A DNA stretch of 64,000 nt from Odontocerum albicorne (GCA_949825065.1 OX463847.1:32378115-32442114); one strand, 5' to 3'. Counted from the stretch's first letter, positions 33,881 through 46,289 are shown. Numbers and translations are program-made. The notes: generated by a model from the letters alone, not told the origin.

Positions 33881-36555
33881 GGCATAACATTACATCAATT
33901 GATAAGAATATGAATAGATAAGCAATAATACGTTTGGCCCAGTCATCGTAAAACTAAATTAATAAATATTTTGAAATACAAAAACGTAACAATTGGACGT
34001 ATACATGTCAGAGATCCGATCCACGTGATAGTTTTTGAGATTATATAAATAACAAATGAGCATAAGTTCTTTATAAAATACATGCCCGAGTATACAAAAA
34101 TATCCAGTGAGCAAATGTAATTCAGTCTTGAAACCATTTCATTCCGAAGAATTCCTGACAAACTGGTATCAACCTTTCCTTAAAAGACTGAAAACCGACA
34201 AAATACGAATTCGATATTTCTGCTCTTAATGTCTAACCTTAGTAACAAATTTTCATTGTAAATAATTCAATCGAGTAGGATTATCGACATTTGGAAATTT
34301 GTTCTAGCCCATCAAGGGGTTAAAAGGCAGTTTTGTAAAAGGTCAGCGGGGAATACTTTTTGTGTTCTCCCGTCGTTGAATTGTCAGAATCTCTGACCAG
34401 TTACCAGATGCCGTAAGATACTCTCAATGTCTGGCTTCAAACAGCGACATAAAAATATTATATCGATCTTTAATGACGAAATGTGTTTCCACATATTGCC
34501 TTTTTTATTATTAAAACGACAATTTTATTACGTTCCCAATGATATTAGCAAATATTTTGTTTTTTAACGCTTTAAGTATAAAGATTAAAAAAAATATAAC
34601 ACTAATTATTCACCTAGCAATTAGCACGAAACTACCTAACTCTTGTCTGGTTAGTTGAAAGATATCCGTAGTGCAATAAACTAGTCTTAAATGTAAACTT
34701 TACATTACAATGTCTAAATAATGAAAGATAATTAATTGTTCTATCACTATTCTGAAGTGTATTCTTTTAAATTTCTTGTTCCTTACATCATGATTTCTGA
34801 TTATTTATTAAAGTATATAAAAAATAAGGACTTAAAGAACTTTAATTTTGAATAATAATTATTCCAATCGAGAGATAAAAAATGATAACTATGACATTTC
34901 ATTAGAAACCACGCATTATTTATGTTTCATAGATAAACGTAGTTCCGAACGGCTCAAAATCGAATTCAAATCGATTTACATGTTACAAGTGGGCGTTATT
35001 TAGGGGGTATTTGCACAAAATGAACTACAACTAAAATAAATTAAAAATACTGTCAATTTTGTGCGATGTTTTTTTTTTTCAAAGATGATCTATAAACAAA
35101 TTATTATAATCCAATAACTAGATATAGGGGCTTTTAAAAATGTCTCGGTTTTTTTAAACTAACTCCATTGGATTTATCATCGAAATTATTTGATCACACT
35201 AATTTGATATCCTTCTAAATGTCAGATGCATCATTGGATGGTCCAATTCTCTGGTAGAAATTTTACTTGTTATTGCCTGGTGGAAAAAACAATTGTCATT
35301 GTCTGGTGGAAATTAATTGTCTGGGAGAAATTAGACTTATTCATTATTGTCATCCTGGATGTTTAATATTATTTTCAGACCCCTTTGCACCTGGATTTAT
35401 AAAAGATACATACATGTAATTATTATTTCGTATTTCAGTACGATTCATTTAAGATTTCAAACGATTGTTTTGACGTAAACATTCTGAAATAATTTAGGAA
35501 GCGTAAAGCTGTTTTATATCGGCTTGTATGGAACATTTTTTTAAAGATGGGCTTTAAGTATGAAACACGCATTCAACTTAGCGTGATATTTTTTGCACAA
35601 ATATAAATAATGTACTCTAATCGATATTTGAAATTAACAAAAAAAATATTTGGTTGGTTCCTTTTTACATATACACGTTTATTTGAGATTTAAATATTGT
35701 TAATGAAATATACGTTTATACACGGTATTTGACACACTTACAGGTTTTTCTAACAAAAGGGGCATGTATCAAACAAGATTCATAGTTAGATGGACAAATC
35801 CAATAAATATGTGGTTTGATCATATAAACAAGTATTTCGAAGCTCAATATGGAATATTTTCTTATCTTTATGAAATGTTCAAATTTAATTTATGCGCTGT
35901 TCTCCAATGTTAGCAACTTTTCTCTTCCCACTTACTTGAAAATCGTATCGGCTTTTCGATAATAATTATGGCGTAACTAAATCTAATAAGAATGTTTATC
36001 GTTATCTGGTTCGTTAAACAACACCATGAATTTCCCATCACTTCCAGGAATATACCATACTTACATACAGAGTCATATTTTTAATCAAACTATCTAATAC
36101 AGATAAAAAAATCGATTCAACTGGTTTTGCAAGTAGTAGCAAAAAAGTTTTAATATCTTTTGTATGAGGAAAAAAGTGACTTAAGAAAGTGGAATACTCG
36201 GAAGAGAATGGAATATGAAAGGAAAAAGGGTTTAAAAATTATTAGAATCAATATTGTAAGAATATAAGGAATTGAAAATATAAGGAAAAATTTATAATTT
36301 TTTTAAAACCAAAGACTCTCAACCTTTTTTCTAAGCAGCACACTTCCCTAATCTAATATTTTTTTATACATCATGGATAATGTTGGAAAATTTACTTGAA
36401 TTAAATACACTTAAGTTAATAGACAATTTGATTCTACAATTCAAGGACACTTCCGTGACCCCGTAGGTGTATATGGTGACAAAATAAAACTGAATTTAAC
36501 TGACTTTAATAAAAATACATCAAATATCAATATTATAGGTGTAGACTCTCTAAAG
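33881..36555. other. AT-rich intergenic DNA with minor repeats
   Basis: A SINE-A body fragment, GTCTGGTTAGTTGAAAGATA, occurs near 34650 (plus). Between 35250 and 35350 the motif TGTCTGGTGGAAATTA and variants recur three or four times. No gene is visible. Confidence 0.45.
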
Positions 36556-36559
36556 TTTT

Positions 36560-37100
36560 CAATTTTTTTTATTGAACAGAGTAATATATGGTACAAATAT
36601 TTGTCAAGGCTATACCTACGAATATATACAAATTTATTACTTAACTAATATTATCTATATGGTACATTATAATTTATGAACTTACTTAATTTTATTTTCC
36701 TACATGTCATTTTATTTTTATTTTTTATAATCTTAATATATGATTTCTTAGAAATAATTAACACCTACATAGTACGTATAACTAGATAACAATTCTTACA
36801 ACTAATTATTTATCAAGTACAAGTCCACTCGTTCAGGCTACTTGTATTCCATCACATTCTCTCAGACCTTGGTCCTCCCAGCTAATACTGCAGGTAGACT
36901 AGTCAGGCAACAGATAATCCTTCGGGACCCTACGCTTATAACGGAAGGGTAGGTCGGATTTACTCTCGTAAGCCCCCAGGGCAGCGACTAAGAGATTGCT
37001 GTGATTTTGTTGATTTTTATAGAATTTCACGGTCCAAGCGAGGGTGTAGTGTTGTAGGGTTTCTTCTCGCTGTTCGGCGTGAAGTCGGGTAAGGTTTTTA
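36560..37100 (-). repeat. LINE-like 3' region (family K), minus copy with upstream part
   Basis: The A-rich end is at 36560-36580 (minus strand) and the first ~250 bp are the inverted counterpart of 31675-31935. Beyond the shared part, 36830-37100 is GC-richer (for example CCCAGGGCAGCGACTAAGAG) and would lie upstream in the element. No protein can be read through it, so it could be untranslated or decayed. Confidence 0.55.
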
Positions 37101-37992
37101 AAATTTTATTTCATTAATGTTATTATAAAAATTTCGACGAATATAATGTAACTAAAAATATTAAAATGAAACAATTTTGATTGTTGTCACATCTTGGTAT
37201 TTCTACGAGTATATCCATTCTTGGTTAGTTAAAATAAATAGTTTACATAACGCTTTTTATACGTTCAATAAATGTTGCTTATTAAAATAAAACTAAAATT
37301 TGTGTACAAGATACCTTTTCTAGATTTTTTTATATTTAAGCGGCTTAGAAAAAAATACATTCTAAGACAAATGTCAAATTTAGCATTTTATACTTATTAT
37401 CAATTGACCAAAAATCACAGATCTATAACATTTTTTTTCATATCATTCATTATCAAAACTACTGGGGAAAAAATGTGTGATATAACACAAAAGTTGAGAG
37501 TGTCTGTTAATGATAACGTCCGAAATTCTACGGAAAGATAACTTTTCTGGTGTTTGAACAGAAGTTACATTATTATCTTGTTCCCAGAACAAGTGTTTTT
37601 GATTGATCAGCGTAAAAGTTGCTATAAAACCCTGAAGGTCAAGTCTCGTAATTTAGCGTAAGGAAAATATTTGATATACTAACTGAACCACGGAAGAAAT
37701 ACGTTAAGAGTCAAAATTTCGCCCATTACTTTGTAAAATTCAGATACTGCAAGGAAGATTCATATTTTTTATGGAAATTTATGCGATAAGAAGAGAGGTT
37801 TCTTGGAAGGGTTTATTAAGGAAGGGTTTTAGTTATTTATGTGGAAAAAAGTTATGATTTAATATTCAGATAGTTAAGATAAATTGTGTGAAGCTAAGCA
37901 AAATATATATTTTTAGAAATATCTGAATTTATTACAGAATTATTCCAATAGTCAAAATGTCATCATATATTTCAGATAACATATCGAAAGGT
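37101..37992. other. AT-rich interval, nothing recognised
   Basis: An 89-codon plus frame (37272-37541) is K/F/I-rich without recognisable domain. Confidence 0.4.
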
Positions 37993-38297
37993 ACTTTGCT
38001 AAAATGTTAAGATTAAGCTATGTAATTATTTAGTATTTAATTGTACATTATGATTATTTAAAAAAAATGGATAACCGTCCCATACGAAACCTACTACTTT
38101 GCTAAAATGTTAAGATTAAGCTATGTAATTATTTAGTATTTAATTGTACATTATGATTATTTAAAAAAAAATGGATAACCGTCCCATACGAAACCTACTA
38201 CTTTGCTAAAATGTTAAGATTAAGCTATGTAATTATTTAGTATTTAATTGTACATTATGATTATTAAAAAAATGGATTACCGTCCCATATGAAACCA
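37993..38297. repeat. 103-bp tandem triplication
   Basis: ACTTTGCTAAAATGTTAAGA starts at 37993, 38096 and 38200. Each unit ends with GGATAACCGTCCCATACGAA or a one- to two-base variant. The copies differ almost only in the length of one A run, indicating recent expansion. Confidence 0.95.
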
Positions 38298-38564
38298 CAT
38301 AATTTGAAGATCTTAAATTCAGTAAAAAAAAACGGATTAAAAAAAGGTTTTAAAATATTAAAATGCTGTTTCACTTATATTTACATTTTGTAGTTCAGAA
38401 GTTTCCTCGGAGTATGTATAAACATGGCCGAAAGACAAATACTGAGCAGGCCATAATTTCGAAATCTATATTGGTAAGATTTTTTTTTCGAAGTCCATAG
38501 ATTATTTAATTTTGCTTTGTGGGGCCACATCTACAACTTACGGTTACATTTTTTCTTAAGATAT

Positions 38565-38640
38565 GTTAATAATAATAATAAGATTATGATAATAATAATA
38601 ATAATAATCAATAATAATAAAAATAATAATAATAATCAAC
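38565..38640. repeat. (AAT)n microsatellite
   Basis: An interrupted run of AAT/TAA triplets spans about 75 bp, broken by AAGATTATG and ATCAAT. Confidence 0.9.
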
Positions 38641-38679
38641 ATGATACCAAAGTGTATGAAAAATATACATACGTATTAC

Positions 38680-39010
38680 GTCATTTTCTGGTCGGGGTAG
38701 GTAGAGAGAACAGAGCACCAACATTTCTTACCTCGATACACATTCATCGCCTCTTCTATGCATACTCCTTATCGTACAACTCTTACTATTTCTCTGACTT
38801 TTTACACATCGTTCTTTTAAAATATAATGAATTTCTACCACGCCTACCACTTACATACGCGCTATATATTGCTTTGTTCGTATTTATATTCGTTCTACAT
38901 GCCCAAACCATCTCAGAGTGCTCTTCTTTATCTTTCTCGACACGTTAAGTTAATATTAATCCCTTATACTCGTATTTGCATTCCGTATTCTGTCAAAGAT
39001 TTTCACCGTA
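38680..39010 (-). pseudogene. Family R LINE tail, minus strand
   Basis: TCGGGGTAGGTAGAGAGAAC, TCGTACAACTCTTACTATTT, ATATTGCTTTGTTCG and TACATGCCCAAACCATCTCA follow in the order expected for minus-strand family R. The plus-strand 143-codon frame overlapping it is a shadow. Confidence 0.6.
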
Positions 39011-39129
39011 TTCATAATTCTTGTGAAAATATTCTAGTGTAAAAAAATTTAAAATTAATTGCGTATCAAATAACTAAAAAAAAGTCACCCATGTAACACC
39101 CAACTAGAATGAATTAAGAAATTCAACTT

Positions 39130-39190
39130 TTATATTTTCATTGGTAGGTTTATTAGTTCACAGCAATTTCTCCCAACCAACCATGCAATG
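39130..39190 (-). repeat. SINE-A body fragment, minus strand
   Basis: TTCACAGCAATTTCTCCCAA followed by CCAACCATGCAATGCTGTAA matches the SINE-A body in minus orientation. Confidence 0.45.
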
Positions 39191-39494
39191 CTGTAAAAAA
39201 CGTTACTATTCTAGTAGTTATTTCATTGAGAATTGTTAATGAACAGCAAATAAGGATATAACGGAAGAAGATCTTCATGAGGAGTATAATAAATCTCGCT
39301 AACCGTATGACTAAATCCTGGTTGTCCCATTCGTTAGTCACGCATACGCATCGGCATCAGGACACTGTTGGTGTTCACTGATAAGTTCCTTCCTGTTTAT
39401 ACTATAATGAATAATAAACCATGGTTCAATGGTTTCCGAATCGTCTACCAGAACCGAAATCCTATTATTTATTTTGTTTTTTGTAAGTAACTTA

Positions 39495-39815
39495 TTCATT
39501 CGTTCGTATTTTGTTCAACACATCCGATTTACGATGCGGGCATATTGAAGAGCGTATCTAGGAGACAACATTGGATTCGATCTCAGTAATCGAGTCTTGA
39601 GAAGGCAAGGAAAATGCAGTTCGTTATCAAACGTCTTGATAATGCTAATATACGCAAAAAAGGCAACAACACTTCCACATATCTGGCGCGTGTGAGTATT
39701 GTTACCAGACGAATTTTTAGCAGAGTGAAACCAATTTTTTGGGTATCATTGGGAATTGAACCTGAAACCAAAGGAAGACAAGCGTCTTTAGCCACTAAAC
39801 CACGGAGGTCAAATT
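39495..39815. repeat. SINE-A tail (plus) joined to a tRNA-like head (minus)
   Basis: CACATCCGATTTACGATGCG, AGGAGACAACATTGG and AATCGAGTC are SINE-A tail blocks in plus orientation. A block with GTGAGTATTGTTACCAGAC follows, also present at 3410. The segment then ends in a tRNA-like head on the minus strand: TCCGTGGTTTAGTGGCTAAA and TTTCAGGTTCAATTCCCAAT. The same composite is partly preserved at 3240-3470, so it may be a defined element and not a chance junction. Confidence 0.6.
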
Positions 39816-40085
39816 TTAAAGTAATATAAATTACACATGGAAAGCCGAAATAACTATTGGAAACACCAGAAATAGAGTTTAGTTAAATTAAAACTAGTTT
39901 TTATAAAATGGTGCATACAATTTAATGATACTGTAATTTAATTAATCTTCTTGGCGCATGGAAGTGATACGTTGACTTGGCAGAAAACTGTGCATGCACT
40001 GAGAAAAAACGTGAAGCGTCAGTGTATGAAAAAATTAAATGAAGACATAAAAAATCAATGCATGCTTAATTTGAAATTATTGTAA
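39816..40085. other. AT-rich interval, nothing recognised
   Basis: No supported feature. Confidence 0.35.
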
Positions 40086-40089
40086 GATT

Positions 40090-40375
40090 ATAAAAGAAAA
40101 CATAAAATGGTTTGGTCATATGGTTAAAATAAATTACGAAAGAATGAGAAAACTAATATATATGGCAGAAGTGCGTGGTTTACGTGAAATATGTAAACTG
40201 AGAAAATTAGACTGGATCAACAATACCAGATTTTGAAAATGGTTAAATATAGAAGTATGAATAATAGACAAATATAAATGATGAGATGTATGAATATCGA
40301 TGAAGCAAAAGGAGTTAGTCCGAATCGAATAGAAAAATACTGTTATATTCGTTTACGCCACTAGAGACACGGCAT
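40090..40375 (+). pseudogene. Family R-like LINE tail, diverged
   Basis: One plus frame reads NIKWFGHMVKINYERMRKLI followed by YMAEVRG and KLDWINNTRF. This parallels the RWFGHVERM...KQIYSANVSGR...KVWLDQV arrangement of family R. The 3' end GCCACTAGAGACACGGCATG occupies the position of the usual CCCTGACAGGGAAACGGCGTG-like end. Strongly diverged and frame-broken. Confidence 0.5.
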
Positions 40376-41485
40376 GATAAAATAAGAAATCTTAGTAAAA
40401 AAAAGGTTAAGCCAATGAAAAATAAACTTACCAAAACGAAGATTACTGGTTAATTTGTCTACGAGATACATTTGTGTGGTTAAATAAACCTCACAGTCAA
40501 GTTAATCCAACTTATTGAACTTCACAATGCATCAGTATTGATGTATCACCGAAGTAGTTGATATATATTGCTGAGCGAATCCACATTGTTCACTTCGATA
40601 TAGTATAAATAATTAGAGAAGCGTTCTAATATACACGGAACTTTGTATATAGCCACTGAGTTTTGTATAGATAGTTATAATGTTATAGTTAAATCTACAG
40701 TTAACTACTTGTTTTACTGGAAAATTCACCTGCAAATAAAAAAAAATAATGATAAAATAAAATAAATTTAAAAAATGATCCCTTTTCACCATGATTTATT
40801 GACGCATTGTTGACACGTGTTATCCCATAAAATTCTTAAAAAATTGTAATAAAATGATTTAAATATAACCGATATTTATGATATTCTAAAGCAAAGATGC
40901 TGTCTGGGTGAGGAAACGCTTTAGCGCGTTTCTTTAAACTATTAAAGGCATTCCTTCTCGAACACGTTGTAAAATATTCTCCCGAAAATTACTACAGGTC
41001 TCCATTAAATATAAGGTTACGAAATATTGTGTCCACAAATAAGTCACATGTTTTATAGATGTTCCTTTAAACTTTATAAACGATAATTATATAACGATGA
41101 AAATAAAATTGCTTCCTGGTATCATATTAGAAAACATAAGTTTGATTATTCGAATATATTTCTAGAAATTAATGACACAAAAGTCACCAAGCACCCGACC
41201 AACGAATGATTTACTTCATGAAAAAAAATCATAATAAGCAAATTATTATAACTTCTATCTTTGATTCACAAAACTTAAAAAATTGATTATTTCTAATTTA
41301 TTAAAAAAACTAAGTATATAACTTAGAATTCATAAGAATTAAGATATTTTAATGAGAGCTAATGTTTTATTTGTTAATAATTTATTTACATTAAAATATA
41401 TTTCCATGACGCTAGGTAATTAAAATAAATATAATTCAAATATTTTATGCACACATTAAGGATGAACTTAATGAATACATACAAA
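40376..41485. other. AT-rich interval, nothing recognised
   Basis: No gene, array or terminal repeat seen. Confidence 0.4.
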
Positions 41486-41489
41486 CCAT

Positions 41490-42290
41490 TATGCCGTCTC
41501 TTTGTCGAGGTAGGCAGAGAGGAGAGATTGGCAAATTTTCCTTCCCCGATACAAATATTTCGCTTCTGTTATATCCATCTACATTCTCATACAATTTTAT
41601 TTTTATTTTATTTATTTATTTTACACATGACACGAAATATGCATAATTTGCGAAAAAACAACAGGTAATTTAATGTACACACACAATTTTAATGGATCTG
41701 GGTTTGTTGGCTTTCATTTGTCGTGTCCCCAGTAAACTAGGATTTTGCCTGTATCTAACTGAGGACACATAACATGAAAAAATAAATCGATACTTCTTTC
41801 CGATTTTTGATTATATAAAACCCCGTTGCGCATTCTCATCAACCTGACAAACAGTGACACTCAATTACATATTTATACATCACGCGAATCAAACCCATCA
41901 TCACTTCATCACTCCAGACATACCAAAACGTTCATCCCATAATATACCGCACATAATCATAAAAAATAACAAAATTATTATTTCCTGCCTTCAAAATGTA
42001 ATTCACATAGTCCAACCAAACTTTCCTTAATCTTTATCTTCCACTGACATTTGCACTGTATATTGTTTTGTTAGTATTTTCCCATTCATTCGTTCTACAT
42101 GCCCAAACCATCACAGAATGCTCTACCTAATCTTAATAAATTCATCCCTAACCACTTCAAGTGTACGCAGTTTTAATAAGAGTACATTTATTCTGTTTCC
42201 GTCAGTCTTTCTGCTTCCATGTTTCAATTCCATACATCATATTGTAGTTGGCACTAGAATACTGTTGTGGACTATCATCTTAGCAGTTTT
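41490..42290 (-). pseudogene. Family R LINE tail in two parts
   Basis: TCTTTGTCGAGGTAGGCAGA (41498) to about 41600 is the stop-proximal end on the minus strand. From 41990 it resumes with CAAAATGTAATTCACATAGT, CACTGACATTTGCACTGTAT and TTCTACATGCCCAAACCATC. It then runs further upstream than most copies: CTTCCATGTTTCAATTCCAT and TAGTTGGCACTAGAATACTG resemble the preceding GVE-W and GIxxVxTILYG-like region. About 380 bp between the parts may be an insertion or degraded sequence. Confidence 0.55.
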
Positions 42291-43425
42291 TGATACTGTC
42301 TTGATATAGGAAATCATAAAATTAATTTTAAAGTAAAATATATTTCGACTGGTTAAATAAAAAAAATGTAATTTCATGATATTATTTTTTTTGCAAAGAA
42401 GCTTTTTCACAACATGCAAATAATATTAAAATTAAATTATGACTAAGTTTTCAATTATTTCTAATGGAAAGCTTCTGAATTTATTGGCAAATTTTCAATT
42501 ATCTTCGAGTGATTATATCTGAATGCCATTTACAAACGCCTACTCATTTACGTTATGCAATTATTCAAAATATATGCACAAGTATATAGAAATAATTAAA
42601 TCGGGCACATAAATGCTAAATTAATTAATATATTGCAACATTTACAATACACTGGTTAGATAACTGGACAAATAAATAACATACCATCTATAAAAAATGT
42701 TGCCAAGTAAAAAATATTGAAAGTATTATTGAGTCATAAATTTATCAAAGCAAACATTTTTTTATACATTTATTGCTAGGAGTAAAATGCAAATTAAATA
42801 TTTGATTTTTCTTTTGCTAAATCAACTTCAACGAAGAAAACTGTAATTATTTTTCGTTATTAGTGAAGAGATATGTATACTCCTTCTAGAAGACATGAGG
42901 CAAATAAGTAATCTGTAAAGATGATCGATTAAATTATATTCAAGAGGATTCCAAATTTACGTTTTTTGAAAAGCGTGAAATAAAAACGGGGGTACCCTAG
43001 GAAAGATTTTGGACACTGCATGGCGCTAGAAAAAAATATGATTTGTAATTGAATTAAAATCTATCAACTTGTGTTTAGTATTGATGCGCACAAATTTTTT
43101 TAAAATGCCGAAATTGACCGTACATAGTAAGAAAATAAAATAACCAACTTTTTAAATATAAAAAATAATAACACTTCAAGGAGACAAAATTTGTCATCAA
43201 AAATAAATAACACTATCGACTGGAATAATCATATTCTTACGGGTTATAACGAGTGTGTTTTATATTCGTAATAAATACTCGAGTTCCTATACATGTGTGT
43301 ACTCGAATCGGATTGGTGCCGTCAATATTCAATATTGATTACTTCAAACAATTTTTTTTTTCGATAGGCAATCATCCCTCATGATAAGCAGCCATTCTAT
43401 GGAAAGAAGATGTGATTAATATTTA
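42291..43425. other. AT-rich intergenic DNA, no gene seen
   Basis: No supported coding or repeat structure. Confidence 0.45.
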
Positions 43426-43426
43426 G

Positions 43427-43895
43427 TTTATTGTCTGCAAGCCGTTGCACTTCAGCAAATATCCAGTTTTGAAATATAAAAATTAAATTTTCGATGTTCC
43501 TAGACGATCGGTAGATTTAATCCGCTGTAGTATTTTGTAAGCAAAGTTTGTGTGTTGTAAGACGTATGTGCGAGTAAGGGTTTATTGTGTGCAAGCTGTT
43601 GCACTTCAGCAAGCACCCAGTTTTGACAGATAGAAACAAAAGTTTCAATGTCAAATGTATCAATGTTCCTAGACGATCCGTAGGTTTGATCTGCTGCAGC
43701 TTTTTGCGAGCAGAGTTTGTGTGTTGTGCAATAGCACTATAATAATTTATGATAGACAGCACGTATGCTACAGAATACGATAAATTCCGATGAAAAACGG
43801 TCAGAGAATAAAACCAGATCGTAATTTAATTCGCCAGGAATCGTATCTGTGGCACTTGCTTTGCATGAATGTTAACCATTAGACCACGACAGTCG
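43427..43895 (-). repeat. SINE-B copy with duplicated tail
   Basis: The tail unit TTTATTGTCTGCAAGCCGTT to AGTTTGTGTGTTGT occurs twice, starting at 43427 and 43581 (154 bp apart). The body includes AGACAGCACGTATGCTACAG and AAAACGGTCAGAGAATAAAA. The minus-strand tRNA-like head is GTCGTGGTCTAATGGTTAAC (good A box) with CAGATACGATTCCTGG (B-box region). Related copies are at 52975-53240 and 61780-62070. Confidence 0.7.
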
Positions 43896-44379
43896 ATATT
43901 TATTTTTTTATAAGGAAGGGAAACACATGGTTTCTAGGATTTTCTTTTATTTCAAGGAAAGACACACTACAAATAAGTACAGGAAGATAGATAAAAATGT
44001 TTATAATTGAAAAATATGTATAAAACCTAAATAAACATAATTCCCCTCTGAGGAAAATAAATCCCCCTCTTTGACGACAAAGTTAAAAATACTGAAGTGC
44101 ATTGTATGAATATACTAATCTATTGACGTAAAACGAAACCACAATTTAAATATATGATACAAGGAATAAATATATTAAAATATCTTTTGTACAGTAAGTC
44201 AGACCTCACACAGAAAATAAATTTTACAATATATTACATAATTTTAAGGAAATGTAGAAACGGGTATAGAAAACATTATAACTTGAAGAATAGATGAGTG
44301 AAGCAATGAATAAAAAAAATAGCATAATGATTATTGAAACGAGTTTTGGGTTCAATGAAACCCGGAAAAAATCGGTTCC
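43896..44379. other. AT-rich interval, nothing recognised
   Basis: No supported feature. Confidence 0.35.
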
Positions 44380-44640
44380 AATCTGGTTTAGTTATCGTTC
44401 ACATATCGGAAGATCTACAAAGGTTTTTTTACAAAATATATTTTTCTAAACATATGCCGATGCGAGGACGTACCTCATCTAATGGCCGCACCCCCACCTT
44501 CCTATCTTTACATTCAACGTACGAGTATATATATTTATTTTGTAATATATTTAATCTGTCAATAATAGTGGGTTCGAATCCCGAGTAGAAGCGCCATTGA
44601 GAAGAGTCCGCTTTCTAAGCGAGTCATAACACCAGAACAT
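44380..44640 (+). repeat. SINE-C copy, best preserved
   Basis: ATATCGGAAGATCTACAAAG, CCTCATCTAATGGCCGC (A-box-like), AATCTGTCAATAATAGTGGG, TTCGAATCCCGAG (good B box) and GAGTCCGCTTTCTAAGCGAG occur in order. About 95 bp separate the two box-like motifs, more than in a tRNA, so the head is either rearranged or only partly tRNA-derived. Confidence 0.6.
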
Positions 44641-45043
44641 TAGTTAAAGCTATCAAATTAAACTGATAGTATTGCAATTTTGCGAATCACTCCAGTATTC
44701 GACGAATGCAGACAATAAAGATCCTTGAAAAGATCTATGGTAACAGCAGGTATTGTTTCAAGACTGCTACCGAAAACTAATTATCATTAGTCAATTGGTA
44801 TCACGTTGGGCAGTGCCTGATCAAAGAAGGAGTCCGTCGAGTAGTTTTGGAGGTGGACCAATACAAATATGTAAACCCAAGCTTACAGGCTTACAGCATG
44901 TTCACTGCTTGGAATAATGATCGACTGTCTAAAATCGGATCGTTCAACCTTCTCACTGACACTACTAATCCCGTCAAAATTGCATTATATTTCATGTGAA
45001 TGTAACATATTGTATGTTTCCCTGTAAGCTATGTATGGCAACA
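44641..45043. other. Unassigned interval
   Basis: Moderately GC-richer DNA around 44800-44960 with no recognised motif. Confidence 0.35.
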
Positions 45044-45093
45044 TATATCCACTAACCAAAAATATATATAAATATTTTTGGTTAATGGATATA
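45044..45093. other. Hairpin with 22-bp arms
   Basis: TATATCCACTAACCAAAAAT and its partner ending TTGGTTAATGGATATA pair with one mismatch across a 6-nt loop. It may be a miniature fold-back repeat. Confidence 0.75.
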
Positions 45094-45565
45094 CACTTAT
45101 ATAAATCTACCAAATTTAATGCATTGTGCATTAAGTCTATATAATGTTCTTCGGACATTTTGCTATCAAAATATTGTATTGTTGTAATTTTTGCGGCCAT
45201 CTGGATCAATTCCCAAATCATATTTTGTGGTACTGCAATAATAAAAGAGTCAATATTTTTTTAAGGGATCTCCACTCAGCCGTACATCGGTTCATCTTCG
45301 GACCGATTGGCTACTCTGGTCAAGTAGAGTCATAGGAAAGTTTAGCTGTTTAAAACTCTAGTTTTTATAAGTATATATACTGCACTGTGACTCATTATTA
45401 TTCTCCGTTGAACCTTAAATCTGTCGTTGCTACAATTATTTCCTCTCAGGTGTATCGCCACTGGAGGAGTCCCTTTGAGCAGTTCCTTTATCGTCACTAC
45501 GTGCCGTCGCGCTTTAGAAGATTTTAATCTTCTAGTATAGATCGCGCTGGGATAGGGATTAATTT
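45094..45565. other. Unassigned interval
   Basis: Frames of 63-84 codons on both strands overlap here without recognisable domains. AATGCATTGTGCATT near 45119 is a short palindrome. Confidence 0.35.
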
Positions 45566-45569
45566 TAAA

Positions 45570-45750
45570 ATTATTTGGTGAATTTATGACCATGTAATAA
45601 TCTCTTTCAACCTACCAGAAATATGTAAAACAATGACGTTAAGTTAAAACAAGACTAGGATCATTTTTAAAAATATGAGTATCAACGAGAATCGAACTCG
45701 CCATATTCGGGATGGAAGGCAAGAGTCTTATTGCCACGGAGGTCGTGAGT
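45570..45750 (-). repeat. SINE-A copy, head and first body part
   Basis: The minus strand reads CGACCTCCGTGGCAATAAGA (A-box region) and GCGAGTTCGATTCTCGTTGA (good B box and T-arm). The body then follows through TTACATATTTCTGGTAGGTT and GAAAGAGATTATTACATGG. The arrangement is the same as at 9172-9660 but without the tail. Confidence 0.7.
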
Positions 45751-46285
45751 ATTTACGTTTGTGTTCGATCTGTTATGAGTGTGTTGAAATTAAACATATT
45801 GTATATAATATACCAATATTAGTCAATACGGTATCAACGCAATGACTTATTGTCACAAGGGATAGTGTATAACAACAACAAATAGGTTTACTTGCAGAGC
45901 GCTGCTTGATAATAAAATATCATCTGAAGAGCGCTTTGTCAAGTTTACAATAATCGGCTTATAAGCGTCACTTAATAGATTCAAATAGGACGATGATCGA
46001 AAGTATGTTTCATTTATTTTACATTGGATACAGGTTTAGCCTAATTATATCAAATGAAATGAATAATATAAGAAACATTTAATATATGTATTAAAATTTA
46101 AAAATAATATCAATAACAGCAATGATGACTCACATTTAATGAGCTCAATCCTCAATTTATCTACTAACATGTGGAAAATATCAATATCGGAAAATTCGTT
46201 CCACAACGTCATTCCGTGTACAAAGTGATGACGCTCCTAATAGCTCAGTTCGTAAATAAAGCACCAAAAACAATATTCATTAAGG
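45751..46285. other. Interval with repeat F copy
   Basis: ATGAGCTCAATCCTCAATTT, ATGTGGAAAATATC and AATATCGG (about 46139-46190) match repeat F at 16780 and 17040. Nothing else is recognised. Confidence 0.4.
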
Positions 46286-46289
46286 ATGA

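Noticed and set aside
31675..36810. A 5-kb transposon bounded by 250-bp inverted repeats
   Set aside because: The repeats have A-rich polyadenylation-like ends, and the interval contains unrelated SINE and other repeats with no coding core; two independent insertions are simpler.
38517..38948. 143-codon plus-strand frame
   Set aside because: Its first part is the AAT microsatellite (poly-I/N) and its second part the antisense of a family R tail.
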